Part shown: one piece after another, positions 1-8,605 of the stretch
Layout of the letters: each line of letters opens with the position of its first letter
Position numbering within the stretch: position 1 is the first letter of the stretch
NCBI RefSeq assembly: GCF_000973625.1
Contig: NZ_CP007501.1
Span: 62,001-126,000, forward strand
Direction: 5' to 3'
Length of the DNA: 64,000 nucleotides
Source: Polynucleobacter duraquae
GTDB lineage: Bacteria > Pseudomonadota > Gammaproteobacteria > Burkholderiales > Burkholderiaceae
Position numbers and translations under genes: made by a program
The notes under the pieces: generated by a model
What the model was told of the DNA's origin: nothing
The model's input: only the letters and a program-made list of their open reading frames with translations
Database searches by the model: none

Positions 1-79
1 ATCACGTGTTGGTATCAAACTCGTGGATGGTAAAAAGCAGCGTTTCCTCAAAACCACTGGCGCAACTTTAAGCGCATAA
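1..79 (+). CDS. rplX: 50S ribosomal protein L24, C-terminal end (partial)
   Basis: The window opens inside this gene. The frame starting at base 2 reads to a TAA at 77-79 and ends in [12 protein letters not shown], the usual C-terminus of betaproteobacterial L24. L24 is an assembly-initiating protein of the large subunit. Its place 16 bases before rplE matches the spc operon order (rplN-rplX-rplE). Only about 25 residues are visible, so the call rests on the tail sequence and the context. Confidence 0.85.
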   Translation, partial: SRVGIKLVDGKKQRFLKTTGATLSA

Positions 80-95
80 GGGGCACGGAGAAATT

Positions 96-638
96 ATGAG
101 CACACGTTTTCAAGAACACTATCAAGCTAAAGTAGTTGCTGATTTAATTGCCAAATTTGGTTACAAGTCAGTAATGGAAGTTCCACGTATCACCAAGGTA
201 ACCCTAAATATGGGCTTGGGCGATGCTGTGAACGACAAGAAAATTATCGAAAATGCAGTTGGTGATTTGACTAAAGTAGCAGGTCAAAAGCCAGTTGTAA
301 CAAAAGCGAAAAAAGCGATTGCAGGATTCAAAATTCGTCAAGGCTACCCAATCGGTGCCATGGTGACATTGCGTGGTGCACGCATGTACGAATTTTTGGA
401 TCGTTTCGTGACTGTTGCTTTGCCACGCGTACGTGACTTCCGCGGAATTTCAGGCAAGGCATTTGATGGCCGTGGTAACTACAACATCGGCGTTAAAGAG
501 CAAATCATTTTCCCAGAAATCGAATACGACAAGATTGATGCCCTCCGTGGTCTCAATATCAGTATTACGACGACCGCTAAGACTGACGAAGAAGCAAAAG
601 CTTTGTTAGCAGCGTTCAAATTCCCTTTCCGCAATTAA
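96..638 (+). CDS. rplE: 50S ribosomal protein L5
   Basis: L5 binds 5S rRNA and forms part of the central protuberance, contacting the P-site tRNA. The 180-residue length matches the bacterial family (about 179). Family landmarks include the N-terminal helix, [11 protein letters not shown] near residue 34, and the C-terminal [16 protein letters not shown] 96 has a purine-rich GGAG site about 8 bases upstream. It lies between rplX and rpsN in the spc operon. An overlapping +1-frame reading at 415-609 is only a shadow. Confidence 0.98.
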   Translation: MSTRFQEHYQAKVVADLIAKFGYKSVMEVPRITKVTLNMGLGDAVNDKKIIENAVGDLTKVAGQKPVVTKAKKAIAGFKIRQGYPIGAMVTLRGARMYEFLDRFVTVALPRVRDFRGISGKAFDGRGNYNIGVKEQIIFPEIEYDKIDALRGLNISITTTAKTDEEAKALLAAFKFPFRN

Positions 639-647
639 GAGGCTAAC

Positions 648-953
648 GTGGCAAAACTATCCCTAATTGAGCGCGAGAATAAGCGCACAAAAACTGTAGA
701 GAAGTACGCTGTAAAGCGTGCTGAACTCAAGGCAATCATTGCTGATCAATCACGCAGCGATGAAGAGCGCTATGAGGCTCGCTTGAAGCTACAGGCACTT
801 CCACGTAACGCAAGCCCGATTCGTCAAAGAAATCGTTGTTCATTAACCGGTCGTCCGCGCGGTGTATTCAGCAAGTTTGGTTTAGCGCGTAGCAAAATTC
901 GTGAAATCGCCTTTCGTGGCGAAATCCCCGGTTTAACCAAGGCCAGCTGGTAA
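648..953 (+). CDS. rpsN: 30S ribosomal protein S14
   Basis: S14 is a small-subunit head protein needed late in 30S assembly. At 101 residues this is the long, zinc-independent form: the CxxC pairs of the short zinc-binding S14 are absent and only one cysteine is seen, in [12 protein letters not shown]. The C-terminus IPGLTKASW is diagnostic. It starts 9 bases after rplE and is presumably co-translated with it. Confidence 0.98.
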   Translation: MAKLSLIERENKRTKTVEKYAVKRAELKAIIADQSRSDEERYEARLKLQALPRNASPIRQRNRCSLTGRPRGVFSKFGLARSKIREIAFRGEIPGLTKASW

Positions 954-977
954 GCTGCGAAAGAATTAGGAGAACTC

Positions 978-1373
978 ATGAGTATCAGCGATCCAATCGC
1001 CGACATGTTGACAAGGATCCGCAATGCGCAAGCAGTGCAGAAACCCGTAGTCTTGATGCCGTCGTCAAAAGTTAAAGTAGCTATTGCAAAAGTCTTGCAG
1101 GATGAAGGTTATATCGATAGTTTTGAAATCAAAGGTGAGGCAGCTAAGCCAGTGCTACACATTGAACTCAAATACTACGCAGGCCGCCCTGTTATTGAGC
1201 GTATTGACCGTGTTTCTACACCAAGTCTACGTATCTACAAAGGCCGCCACGACATTCCTGAAGTGATGAATGGCTTAGGCATTGCAATTATTTCAACCCC
1301 ACAAGGCGTAATGACAGACCGCAAAGCACGTGCGAACGGCGTTGGTGGCGAAGTTATTTGCTACGTCGCGTAA
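978..1373 (+). CDS. rpsH: 30S ribosomal protein S8
   Basis: S8 binds the central domain of 16S rRNA and, in E. coli, is the translational repressor of the spc operon. The 131 residues begin with [17 protein letters not shown] and end with GGEVICYVA, both typical. AGGAG lies 6 bases before ATG 978. Whether S8 regulates this operon here cannot be judged, because the E. coli target near rplE lies at the window edge and is not evident. Confidence 0.98.
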   Translation: MSISDPIADMLTRIRNAQAVQKPVVLMPSSKVKVAIAKVLQDEGYIDSFEIKGEAAKPVLHIELKYYAGRPVIERIDRVSTPSLRIYKGRHDIPEVMNGLGIAIISTPQGVMTDRKARANGVGGEVICYVA

Positions 1374-1383
1374 GGAGAGAAAT

Positions 1384-1917
1384 ATGTCCCGCGTTGGTAA
1401 ATCACCTATTCCAGTTCCTAAGGGCGCTGAAATCAGCATCAATGGTGCAAACATTACTGTTAAAGGCCCATTGGGTACCTTGACACATAACTTGCATCCT
1501 TCTGTTGGTTTGAAGCAAGAAGATGGCGTATTGACAGTTGTTTTAAATAACGACACACCAGAAGCTGGTGCACAGTCAGGTACAGCCCGCGCTTTGGTAA
1601 ACAACATGGTTGTTGGCGTAACTGCTGGCTTTGAGCGCAAGCTCAGCTTGGTAGGCGTTGGTTACCGTGCTGCCGCCCAGGGCGATTCATTAAAGTTGCA
1701 GCTCGGTTTCTCACACGACATTATTTACAACCTACCAAAGGGCGTAAAAGCTGAGACTCCAACTCAAACTGAAATCATCATCAAAGGTTCCAACAAGCAG
1801 CAAGTTGGCCAGGTTGCCGCTGAAGTTCGCGCATACCGTTCACCAGAGCCATACAAAGGTAAAGGCGTTCGCTACGTGGATGAGGTTGTACACCTGAAAG
1901 AAACTAAGAAGAAGTAA
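1384..1917 (+). CDS. rplF: 50S ribosomal protein L6
   Basis: L6 sits near the factor-binding site of the large subunit. The start chosen is ATG 1384, preceded by AAGGAGAG, giving 177 residues beginning [13 protein letters not shown], the conserved N-terminus. An in-frame ATG at 1330 would overlap rpsH by 44 bases and add 18 unrelated residues, so it is rejected. The C-terminal signature [12 protein letters not shown] is present near residue 153. Confidence 0.98.
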   Translation: MSRVGKSPIPVPKGAEISINGANITVKGPLGTLTHNLHPSVGLKQEDGVLTVVLNNDTPEAGAQSGTARALVNNMVVGVTAGFERKLSLVGVGYRAAAQGDSLKLQLGFSHDIIYNLPKGVKAETPTQTEIIIKGSNKQQVGQVAAEVRAYRSPEPYKGKGVRYVDEVVHLKETKKK

Positions 1918-1930
1918 GCGAGATTAAAAA

Positions 1931-2284
1931 ATGAATAAAGACGAATCCAGACAAAGACGCGCTAGGCAGACTCGTATTCGCATTGCCGAAGCATTGGCAA
2001 ATCGCTTAACAGTTATCCGTAGCAATACACATATTTCTGCACAGGTTTATAGCCCGTGTGGAACCAAAGTTGTAGCAGCTGCTTCAACAATGGAAAAAGA
2101 TTTACGCCAAGCGATCAAAAACGGCGGTAACGCTGAAGCGGCTAAACAAATCGGCAAGTTAGTTGCTGAGCGTGCTGTTAAGGCAGGCATCGTTGATGTT
2201 GCTTTTGATCGTTCCGGTCATCGTTACCACGGCCGTATTAAGGCCTTAGCCGAAGCTGCGCGTGAAGCCGGCCTGAAGTTCTAA
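1931..2284 (+). CDS. rplR: 50S ribosomal protein L18
   Basis: L18 binds 5S rRNA together with L5 and L25. The 117 residues match the family length. The conserved C-terminal block [27 protein letters not shown] is complete. It lies 13 bases after rplF and 19 before rpsE, the normal spc position. Confidence 0.98.
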   Translation: MNKDESRQRRARQTRIRIAEALANRLTVIRSNTHISAQVYSPCGTKVVAAASTMEKDLRQAIKNGGNAEAAKQIGKLVAERAVKAGIVDVAFDRSGHRYHGRIKALAEAAREAGLKF

Positions 2285-2303
2285 AAAGGTTTAGGAAAAA
2301 GAC

Positions 2304-2822
2304 ATGGCAAAAATGCAAACCAAGATGCAAAACGAAGAGCGTGATGATGGTCTTCGCGAGAAGATGATTGCTGTTAATCGCGTAACTAAAGTAGTTAAGG
2401 GTGGTCGTATTCTCGGCTTCGCTGCACTTACTGTAGTTGGCGATGGCGATGGTCGTATCGGCATGGGCAAAGGCAAATCAAAAGAAGTTCCAGTTGCTGT
2501 TCAAAAGGCAATGGACGAAGCACGTCGCAAGATGATCAAAGTTTCCTTACGTAAAGGTACTTTGCAACACACTGTGATTGGTAAACATGGCGCATCACGC
2601 GTGATGATTTCTCCAGCTAAAGACGGTACTGGCGTTATCGCCGGTGGCCCAATGCGCGCAATTTTCGATGTAATGGGCGTAACTAACGTTGTTGCTAAGT
2701 CACTTGGCTCAACAAACCCTTACAACATGGTTCGTGCAACGATTGATGGCTTGAGCAAGATGAGCACTCCTTCTGAAATTGCTGCTAAGCGCGGTAAGTC
2801 AGTTGAAGAGATTCTCGGCTAA
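2304..2822 (+). CDS. rpsE: 30S ribosomal protein S5
   Basis: S5 shapes the mRNA entry tunnel and affects decoding accuracy. The 172 residues contain the N-terminal double-stranded RNA-binding fold ([16 protein letters not shown] near residue 24) and the C-terminal block with [13 protein letters not shown]. It starts 19 bases after rplR and is followed by rpmD. It is full length with no anomaly. Confidence 0.98.
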   Translation: MAKMQTKMQNEERDDGLREKMIAVNRVTKVVKGGRILGFAALTVVGDGDGRIGMGKGKSKEVPVAVQKAMDEARRKMIKVSLRKGTLQHTVIGKHGASRVMISPAKDGTGVIAGGPMRAIFDVMGVTNVVAKSLGSTNPYNMVRATIDGLSKMSTPSEIAAKRGKSVEEILG

Positions 2823-2846
2823 GACCAAAAGATTAGGAATCTATAA

Positions 2847-3035
2847 ATGACAACAACTAACTCTAAAGTCAAACTGCAACTAGTACGCAGCTTGATCGGC
2901 ACACGCGAAAGCCATCGTGCAACTGTTCGCGGCTTAGGCCTGCGTCGTATCAATTCAGTTTCAGAATTGGAAGACACACCAGCTGTTCGCGGAATGATTA
3001 ATAAAGTTTCTTATCTAGTTAAAGTCGTTGGCTAA
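2847..3035 (+). CDS. rpmD: 50S ribosomal protein L30
   Basis: L30 is a small large-subunit protein present in many but not all bacteria. The 62 residues include the family core [21 protein letters not shown] and the tail [13 protein letters not shown]. The gene lies between rpsE and rplO, its standard location. Confidence 0.97.
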   Translation: MTTTNSKVKLQLVRSLIGTRESHRATVRGLGLRRINSVSELEDTPAVRGMINKVSYLVKVVG

Positions 3036-3062
3036 TAACTAGCAAGTAAATAGGCGAAGAAT

Positions 3063-3503
3063 ATGCAACTCAATACACTCAAACCCGCAGCGGGCTCCAA
3101 TAAAAATCGTCGTCGCGTAGGTCGCGGTATCGGTTCAGGTCTTGGTAAAACTGCAGGCCGCGGTCACAAAGGTCAAAAGTCGCGTTCAGGCGGATTCCAT
3201 AAAGTTGGATTCGAAGGTGGACAGATGCCGATGTATCGTCGTTTACCAAAACGTGGTTTCGTGTCATTGACGCGTCGTCACGTTGGTCAGATCACTTTGA
3301 ATGACTTAGCAAAAATCAACTTACCAGAAGTGGACTTGTTGGTTTTGAGAGCCCACGGTTTTGCTGGTGAGCAGATTAATTCAGTAAAAGTGATTAAGAC
3401 TGGTGAACTGTCTATTGCAGTAACCCTCAAGGGTATTACAGCAACTGCAGGTGCAAAAGCGGCTATTGAAGCAGCTGGCGGCAAATTGGTTGACTTGGTT
3501 TAA
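3063..3503 (+). CDS. rplO: 50S ribosomal protein L15
   Basis: L15 is a late-assembly large-subunit protein. The 146 residues show the Gly/Arg/Lys-rich N-terminal extension that threads into 23S rRNA ([19 protein letters not shown], near residue 21) and a C-terminal globular domain ending GGKLVDLV. It precedes secY by 15 bases, so expression of the two is likely coupled. Confidence 0.98.
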   Translation: MQLNTLKPAAGSNKNRRRVGRGIGSGLGKTAGRGHKGQKSRSGGFHKVGFEGGQMPMYRRLPKRGFVSLTRRHVGQITLNDLAKINLPEVDLLVLRAHGFAGEQINSVKVIKTGELSIAVTLKGITATAGAKAAIEAAGGKLVDLV

Positions 3504-3518
3504 TTAGTTCAGTAAACG

Positions 3519-4856
3519 ATGGCACTCGCACCTACTAACGCAGCAAATATTGCTCAATCAGGAAGCAAGTTTGGCGAATTACGCCAACGCTTGATATTCC
3601 TTGTCTTGGCATTGCTCGTGTTCCGCTTGGGTGCGCATATTCCTGTTCCAGGTATTGATCCAGACCAATTAGCACAATTGTTTGCAGGTCAAAAAGATGG
3701 CATCTTGGGTATGTTTAACCTGTTCTCAGGTGGTGCCCTATCCCGCTTTACAGTGTTTGCTTTAGGAATCATGCCGTACATCTCTGCATCCATCATCATG
3801 CAGTTGATGACGATTGTTGTGCCTACATTGGAGTCTTTGAAAAAAGAAGGGCAAGCAGGACAACGAAAGATCACTCAATACACACGTTACGGCACTGTGC
3901 TCTTGGCAACATTCCAAGCTCTAGGTATCTCAGTTGCGTTGCAAGCTCAACCAGGGTTAGTTATTAATCCAGGCTTAATGTTTGAACTCAACACAGTAGT
4001 CACTTTGGTTACTGGCACGATGTTTCTAATGTGGCTCGGCGAGCAGATTACTGAGCGCGGTCTTGGTAATGGTATTTCGATTATTATTTTTGGCGGTATT
4101 GTTTCTGGATTGCCATCTGCAATTGGTAGCTTGCTAGAACTAGTACGCACTGGCTCAATGAATATTTTGTCTGCATTGCTGATCGTGGTGATTTGCGTTG
4201 CAGTAACTTATTTTGTTGTGTTTGTAGAACGTGGTCAGCGTCGTATTTTGGTGAACTATGCAAAGCGTCAAGTTGGCAACAAGATTTACGGCGGACAGTC
4301 TTCATACTTCCCATTGAAGTTAAACATGGCTGGTGTTATCCCCCCAATTTTTGCTTCATCTATTATTTTGTTCCCTGCAACTATTGCTGGCTGGTTCACA
4401 TCAGGCGAGACAACGAATATGTTCAGCAAAGTCATTAAAGACTTGGCAGCAACATTGGCCCCAGGTCAGCCTGTCTACACAATCATGTACGCTGCAGCGA
4501 TTATCTTCTTCTGCTTTTTCTATACAGCTTTGGTTTTCAATAGCCGTGACACTGCAGATAACTTGAAGAAGAGCGGTGCCTTTGTTCCAGGTATTCGTCC
4601 TGGCGATCAAACCGGTCGTTACATCGACAAGATCTTAGTTCGTTTGACATTGGCTGGTGCGATTTATATGGTTTTGGTTTGCTTGTTACCAGAATTTCTA
4701 GTCTTGAAATACAACGTACCATTCTATTTCGGCGGTACTTCATTGTTGATTATTGTCGTTGTTGCAATGGATTTTATGGCTCAAGTTCAGTCATTCGCAA
4801 TGCAACAACAGTATGGTTCTTTGATGAAAAAAGCTAACTTTAAGATGGGCGCTTAA
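3519..4856 (+). CDS. secY: Preprotein translocase channel subunit SecY
   Basis: SecY is the inner-membrane channel of the general secretion pathway and works with SecE, SecG and SecA. The 445 residues carry about ten hydrophobic segments. Conserved blocks include the plug and second-helix region [22 protein letters not shown] near residue 71 and the cytoplasmic loop [21 protein letters not shown] near residue 248. It is the penultimate spc gene, 15 bases after rplO and only 4 bases before infA. Confidence 0.98.
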   Translation: MALAPTNAANIAQSGSKFGELRQRLIFLVLALLVFRLGAHIPVPGIDPDQLAQLFAGQKDGILGMFNLFSGGALSRFTVFALGIMPYISASIIMQLMTIVVPTLESLKKEGQAGQRKITQYTRYGTVLLATFQALGISVALQAQPGLVINPGLMFELNTVVTLVTGTMFLMWLGEQITERGLGNGISIIIFGGIVSGLPSAIGSLLELVRTGSMNILSALLIVVICVAVTYFVVFVERGQRRILVNYAKRQVGNKIYGGQSSYFPLKLNMAGVIPPIFASSIILFPATIAGWFTSGETTNMFSKVIKDLAATLAPGQPVYTIMYAAAIIFFCFFYTALVFNSRDTADNLKKSGAFVPGIRPGDQTGRYIDKILVRLTLAGAIYMVLVCLLPEFLVLKYNVPFYFGGTSLLIIVVVAMDFMAQVQSFAMQQQYGSLMKKANFKMGA

Positions 4857-4860
4857 CTGA

Positions 4861-5079
4861 ATGTCTAAAGACGATGTAATTCAGATGGCGGGAGAAATTA
4901 TTGAGAATTTGCCGAACGCAATGTTTCGCGTGAAGCTAGAGAACGGACATGTGGTTTTAGGGCACATTTCTGGAAAGATGAGGATGCATTACATCCGCAT
5001 TCTGCCAGGAGATAAGGTAACAGTGGAGATGACTCCTTACGACCTGACACGAGCCAGAATCATTTTCCGAGCGAAGTAA
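4861..5079 (+). CDS. infA: Translation initiation factor IF-1
   Basis: IF-1 occupies the ribosomal A site during initiation. The 72 residues form one S1-like OB fold, and the sequence [23 protein letters not shown] is diagnostic. ATG 4861 lies 4 bases after the secY stop, so its ribosome binding site would fall inside the secY 3' end and translation is probably coupled to secY. infA within the ribosomal cluster between secY and rpmJ is usual in Betaproteobacteria; E. coli has it elsewhere. Confidence 0.97.
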   Translation: MSKDDVIQMAGEIIENLPNAMFRVKLENGHVVLGHISGKMRMHYIRILPGDKVTVEMTPYDLTRARIIFRAK

Positions 5080-5114
5080 AGATTAAGTAGTACATATTTT
5101 TTTAGAGGTGAGTT

Positions 5115-5231
5115 ATGAAAGTTTTAGCATCCGTTAAGTGTATTTGCAGAAATTGCAAGATCATTAAGCGCAAACGCGTTGTTCGCGTGATCTGTTCTTC
5201 AGACGCACGTCATAAGCAGCGTCAAGGCTGA
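5115..5231 (+). CDS. rpmJ: 50S ribosomal protein L36
   Basis: A 38-residue reading frame from ATG 5115, with GAGGTGAG just upstream, to TGA 5229-5231 encodes L36, beginning MKVLASVK and ending HKQRQG. The zinc ligands C11, C14, C27 and H33 are all present, so this is the zinc-binding type; an additional C9 is seen. It lies between infA and rpsM, the standard position. Confidence 0.96.
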   Translation: MKVLASVKCICRNCKIIKRKRVVRVICSSDARHKQRQG

Positions 5232-5255
5232 TCTGGTTAATTAAGAGGAAATCTC

Positions 5256-5621
5256 ATGGCACGTATCGCTGGGGTAAATATCCCAAATCATCAACATACT
5301 GTTATCGGTTTAACAGCAATTTTTGGCATTGGCACAACGCGTGCTCGCAAAATTTGTGAAACTACAGGTGTTGCTATCGACAAAAAAGTTAAAGATCTTA
5401 CTGACGGTGACCTGGAAAAGTTACGTGACGAGGTAGGTAAGTTCATCACTGAAGGCGACCTTCGTCGTGAAGTAACGATGAGCATCAAGCGTTTGATGGA
5501 CTTAGGCTGCTATCGCGGCGTTCGTCATCGTAAGGGCTTGCCTGTACGTGGTCAACGTACTAAGACTAACGCCCGTACCCGCAAGGGCCCACGTAAGTCT
5601 GGCGTGCAACTCAAGAAATAA
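5256..5621 (+). CDS. rpsM: 30S ribosomal protein S13
   Basis: S13 lies in the small-subunit head and bridges to L5 and the tRNAs. The 121 residues begin ARIAGVNIP and contain the C-terminal basic tail [15 protein letters not shown]. In gamma-proteobacteria rpsM is the first alpha-operon gene and its leader is the S4 target. Here only 24 bases separate it from rpmJ, which leaves little room for such a leader. Confidence 0.98.
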   Translation: MARIAGVNIPNHQHTVIGLTAIFGIGTTRARKICETTGVAIDKKVKDLTDGDLEKLRDEVGKFITEGDLRREVTMSIKRLMDLGCYRGVRHRKGLPVRGQRTKTNARTRKGPRKSGVQLKK

Positions 5622-5639
5622 TCAAGAAAGTTTATTGAC

Positions 5640-6047
5640 ATGGCAAAACAACAATCCGCTTCTGCAGCTTCACAGCGCGCACGTAAGAAGGTTAAAAAGA
5701 ACGTTGCTGACGGTATTGCACACGTTCACGCTTCTTTTAACAACACCATCATTACAATCACTGATCGTCAAGGTAATGCGCTTTCATGGGCAACATCTGG
5801 TGGTCAGGGCTTCAAAGGTTCACGTAAATCAACCCCTTTTGCTGCTCAGGTAGCGGCAGAAGTGGCAGGCAAAGCTGCTGTTGAATGTGGTATCAAGAAT
5901 TTAGAAGTTCAGATCAAGGGTCCAGGCCCAGGTCGTGAATCAGCAGTTCGTGCGTTGAATTCTTTGGGGATCAAGATCACCGAGATTCAAGACGTAACTC
6001 CAGTTCCACATAATGGTTGCCGTCCTCCAAAGCGTCGTCGTATCTAA
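5640..6047 (+). CDS. rpsK: 30S ribosomal protein S11
   Basis: S11 forms part of the platform and contacts the mRNA exit site. The 135 residues include [19 protein letters not shown] near residue 30 and the C-terminal [15 protein letters not shown]. It is followed by an unusually long 116-base gap before rpsD, described separately. Confidence 0.98.
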   Translation: MAKQQSASAASQRARKKVKKNVADGIAHVHASFNNTIITITDRQGNALSWATSGGQGFKGSRKSTPFAAQVAAEVAGKAAVECGIKNLEVQIKGPGPGRESAVRALNSLGIKITEIQDVTPVPHNGCRPPKRRRI

Positions 6048-6097
6048 GCTAGGAAATTGGCAGTACAAGTTTTAGTAGTTTTTTATTAAAGCCCACT

Positions 6098-6145
6098 GTT
6101 CATCTGAATTAAAGGGTGAACTCACCGTTAGTCGTAAGACTGCGG
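6098..6145 (+). promoter_or_regulatory. Structured leader upstream of rpsD (candidate S4 autoregulatory site)
   Basis: Seen: the 116-base rpsK-rpsD gap contains competing short hairpins. At 6125-6145 CCGTTAGTC pairs with GACTGCGG around a GTAA tetraloop (8 pairs, one bulged T). GGTGA 6115-6119 is complementary to TCACC 6122-6126, which shares bases with that stem, and GTTCA 6098-6102 is complementary to TGAAC 6117-6121. The ribosome binding site AAAGGAAAG follows at 6150. Known: S4 represses its own operon by binding an RNA pseudoknot in E. coli. Inference: this could be the equivalent site here. Confidence 0.35.
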
Positions 6146-6163
6146 CAAAGAAAGGAAAGCATC

Positions 6164-6787
6164 GTGGCACGTTACTTAGGGCCTAAGGCCAAATTAGCTC
6201 GTCGGGAAGGAACCGACTTATTTTTAAAGAGCGCACGTCGCGCCCTGTCAGACAAGTGCAAGTTAGATACTAAGCCTGGTCAACATGGCCGTACATCTGG
6301 CTCAAGAACTTCTGATTACGGTAATCAATTGCGTGAAAAGCAAAAGGTTAAGCGTATGTACGGAATTCTAGAGCGTCAGTTCCGTCGTTATTTCGCAGAA
6401 GCTGAGCGTCGTAAGGGTAATACTGGCTCAACATTACTTCAGTTGTTGGAATCACGCCTTGATAACGTTGTTTATCGTATGGGCTTTGGTTCTACTCGTG
6501 CTGAAGCGCGTCAATTGGTTTCCCATTGTGCAATTTTGCTCAATGGTAGCCCAGTAAATATTCCATCTATTCAGGTCAAACCTGGTGATGTAATTGCTAT
6601 TCGTGAAAAAGCGAAGAAACAAGCACGTATTACAGAGTCACTCAATTTGGTTCAGCAGATGGCGGCAGTTGGCTGGGTATCAGTCGACGCAGCGAAGCTG
6701 GAGGGAACATTTAAGCAGGTGCCTGACCGTGAAGACATTAGCGGCGAAATTAATGAAAGTTTGATCGTCGAATTGTATTCACGCTAA
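6164..6787 (+). CDS. rpsD: 30S ribosomal protein S4
   Basis: S4 is a primary 16S rRNA-binding protein and, in E. coli, the alpha-operon repressor. The start chosen is GTG 6164, with AAAGGAAAG 5-13 bases upstream, giving 207 residues that begin [15 protein letters not shown], the conserved N-terminus. An upstream in-frame GTG at 6116 would add 16 unrelated residues. The S4 RNA-binding domain ([23 protein letters not shown]) lies near residue 97. The GTG start and long leader suggest tuned translation. Confidence 0.97.
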   Translation: MARYLGPKAKLARREGTDLFLKSARRALSDKCKLDTKPGQHGRTSGSRTSDYGNQLREKQKVKRMYGILERQFRRYFAEAERRKGNTGSTLLQLLESRLDNVVYRMGFGSTRAEARQLVSHCAILLNGSPVNIPSIQVKPGDVIAIREKAKKQARITESLNLVQQMAAVGWVSVDAAKLEGTFKQVPDREDISGEINESLIVELYSR

Positions 6788-6810
6788 TTAGGCACTCTCA
6801 AGGAAAAAAT

Positions 6811-7791
6811 ATGCAAACAAATTTGCTCAAGCCAAAAATTATTTCTGTTGAAGCGCTTACTGCCAACCAAGCTAAGGTTGTTATGGAGCCGTTCGAGCGT
6901 GGTTATGGCCACACACTCGGTAATGCATTACGTCGTGTTTTGTTGTCCTCAATGGTTGGTTATGCACCAACTGAAGTAGCAATCGCTGGTGTTGTTCATG
7001 AATACTCCACATTAGATGGCGTTCAAGAGGATGTAGTTAACCTTTTGTTGAACCTCAAAGGTATCGTATTCAAATTGCAGTCACGTGATGAAGTGACCAT
7101 CAATTTGCGTAAAGAAGGCCCAGGCGTTGTTACAGCAAAAGATATCGACTTGCCACATGATGTAGAAATCATTAATCCTGATCATGTTATTGCTCACTTG
7201 TCAGCTGGTGGCAAGTTGGATATGCAGATCAAGGTTGAAAAAGGCCGTGGCTATGTACCAGGCAATATGCGTCAATACCATGACGAAACTACCAAGATTA
7301 TTGGTCGCATCGTATTGGATGCCTCATTTAGCCCAGTAAGCCGTGTTAGCTATGCAGTTGAATCTGCTCGTGTTGAACAACGTACCGACCTTGATCGTCT
7401 CGTAATGACAATCGAAACAAACGGTGTGTTGTCTCCTGAAGAGGCAATTCGTCAAGCTGCTACCATTTTGGTTGATCAGTTAGTTGTTTTCGCAGCCCTC
7501 GAAAGCAGCGAAGTTTCTGGTGATCTTGCCCCAAGCCGCTCTTCAATGGTTGATCCAATGTTGATGCGTCCGGTTGATGATCTCGAACTCACAGTGCGCT
7601 CTGCAAACTGCTTGAAGGCTGAGAACATTTACTACATCGGTGACTTGATTCAACGTACAGAGAATGAATTGTTGAAGACGCCTAATTTAGGTCGTAAGTC
7701 TTTGAACGAAATCAAAGATGTATTGGCGGCTCGTGGCTTAAGTCTTGGCATGAAACTCGAAAGCTGGCCTCCAGCTAACCTCGAGAAATAA
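6811..7791 (+). CDS. rpoA: DNA-directed RNA polymerase subunit alpha
   Basis: The alpha subunit dimerises to nucleate RNA polymerase assembly. Its C-terminal domain contacts UP elements and activators. The 326 residues include the N-terminal dimerisation domain ([20 protein letters not shown] near residue 28) and the C-terminal helix-hairpin domain ([17 protein letters not shown] and [13 protein letters not shown]). It sits between rpsD and rplQ as in other proteobacteria. Confidence 0.98.
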   Translation: MQTNLLKPKIISVEALTANQAKVVMEPFERGYGHTLGNALRRVLLSSMVGYAPTEVAIAGVVHEYSTLDGVQEDVVNLLLNLKGIVFKLQSRDEVTINLRKEGPGVVTAKDIDLPHDVEIINPDHVIAHLSAGGKLDMQIKVEKGRGYVPGNMRQYHDETTKIIGRIVLDASFSPVSRVSYAVESARVEQRTDLDRLVMTIETNGVLSPEEAIRQAATILVDQLVVFAALESSEVSGDLAPSRSSMVDPMLMRPVDDLELTVRSANCLKAENIYYIGDLIQRTENELLKTPNLGRKSLNEIKDVLAARGLSLGMKLESWPPANLEK

Positions 7792-7807
7792 TTAGAAAGG
7801 AAGCATC

Positions 7808-8200
7808 ATGCGTCACGGAAACGGCTTACGCAAACTAAACAGAACATCATCACATCGCTTGGCGATGCTGCGCAACATGTCCAATTCTCTTCTGGAGCAC
7901 GAAGTGATTAAAACCACTTTGCCAAAAGCTAAAGAATTGCGCATGGTTGTTGAGCCTTTGATTACCTTAGGTAAAAAAGATAACTTAGCAAACCGTCGCT
8001 TAGCATTCAATCGCACGCGCGATCGCGATATCGTGACTAAACTCTTCACAGAGCTCGGCCCACGTTACGCAACTCGTCCAGGTGGCTACCTTCGTATTTT
8101 GAAGTTTGGCTTCCGCCATGGTGATAATGCACCTATGGCTTTGGTTGAGTTGGTGGATCGTCCGGAAGTTGAAGAAACAGCAGTAGCTGAAGAGGCTTAA
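7808..8200 (+). CDS. rplQ: 50S ribosomal protein L17
   Basis: L17 lies near the peptide exit tunnel. The 130 residues begin [17 protein letters not shown], the family hallmark, and the C-terminal [14 protein letters not shown] is present. It is the last gene of the ribosomal cluster, followed directly by a strong intrinsic terminator. Confidence 0.98.
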   Translation: MRHGNGLRKLNRTSSHRLAMLRNMSNSLLEHEVIKTTLPKAKELRMVVEPLITLGKKDNLANRRLAFNRTRDRDIVTKLFTELGPRYATRPGGYLRILKFGFRHGDNAPMALVELVDRPEVEETAVAEEA

Positions 8201-8216
8201 GCCCTTAAGCAAGATT

Positions 8217-8244
8217 AAAAGCCAGGCTTCGGTCTGGCTTTTTT
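8217..8244 (+). terminator. Intrinsic terminator closing the ribosomal operon
   Basis: AGCCAGGC and GTCTGGCT form an 8-pair stem (one G-T) around a TTCG tetraloop, followed directly by a run of T (8239-8244) and preceded by A residues. It begins 16 bases after the rplQ stop. TTCG is an exceptionally stable RNA loop, so this is a strong rho-independent terminator. Confidence 0.93.
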
Positions 8245-8268
8245 CATTTATACAGTTATAAATATGTC

Positions 8269-8601
8269 ATGACCCCTGATAAATCTACTGAGTTATTAAT
8301 TGTTGTCACCACTTTTGCATCACTAGAGGATGCAAAGAAAATGGCGCTTCAACTGATTGAGGGTCGATTAGCTGCCTGCGTACAAATTCAAGAAGGTGTG
8401 CATTCAATCTATCGGTGGGATGGCAAGATTTGCGAAGGAAAGGAAGTTCTGCTGACAGCAAAAACAATTGTAGATAAATGGATAGATATTTCTAATTTCA
8501 TAAAAGGTCATCACCCCTATGATTTGCCCGAGGTGATTGCATATGCTCCTGAAAAATACGAAGCGCATTATGGCAAATGGGTAGAGTCCGAGGTAAAGTA
8601 G
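8269..8601 (+). CDS. cutA: Divalent-cation tolerance protein CutA
   Basis: CutA is a small trimeric protein, ferredoxin-like in fold, originally linked to copper tolerance; its biochemical role is unsettled. The 110 residues carry the family pattern LAACVQIQEGVHSIYRWDGK (near residue 34), then EVLLTAKT, and HPYDLPEVIA near residue 85. It stands 4 bases before dsbD. The cutA-dsbD pairing is classical: the E. coli cutA locus includes dsbD (formerly cutA2/dipZ). Confidence 0.95.
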   Translation: MTPDKSTELLIVVTTFASLEDAKKMALQLIEGRLAACVQIQEGVHSIYRWDGKICEGKEVLLTAKTIVDKWIDISNFIKGHHPYDLPEVIAYAPEKYEAHYGKWVESEVK

Positions 8602-8605
8602 TTCA

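Noticed and set aside
1330..1383. Earlier in-frame ATG for rplF overlapping rpsH
   Set aside because: The added 18 residues are unrelated to L6, and ATG 1384 has a strong AAGGAG site and the conserved N-terminus.
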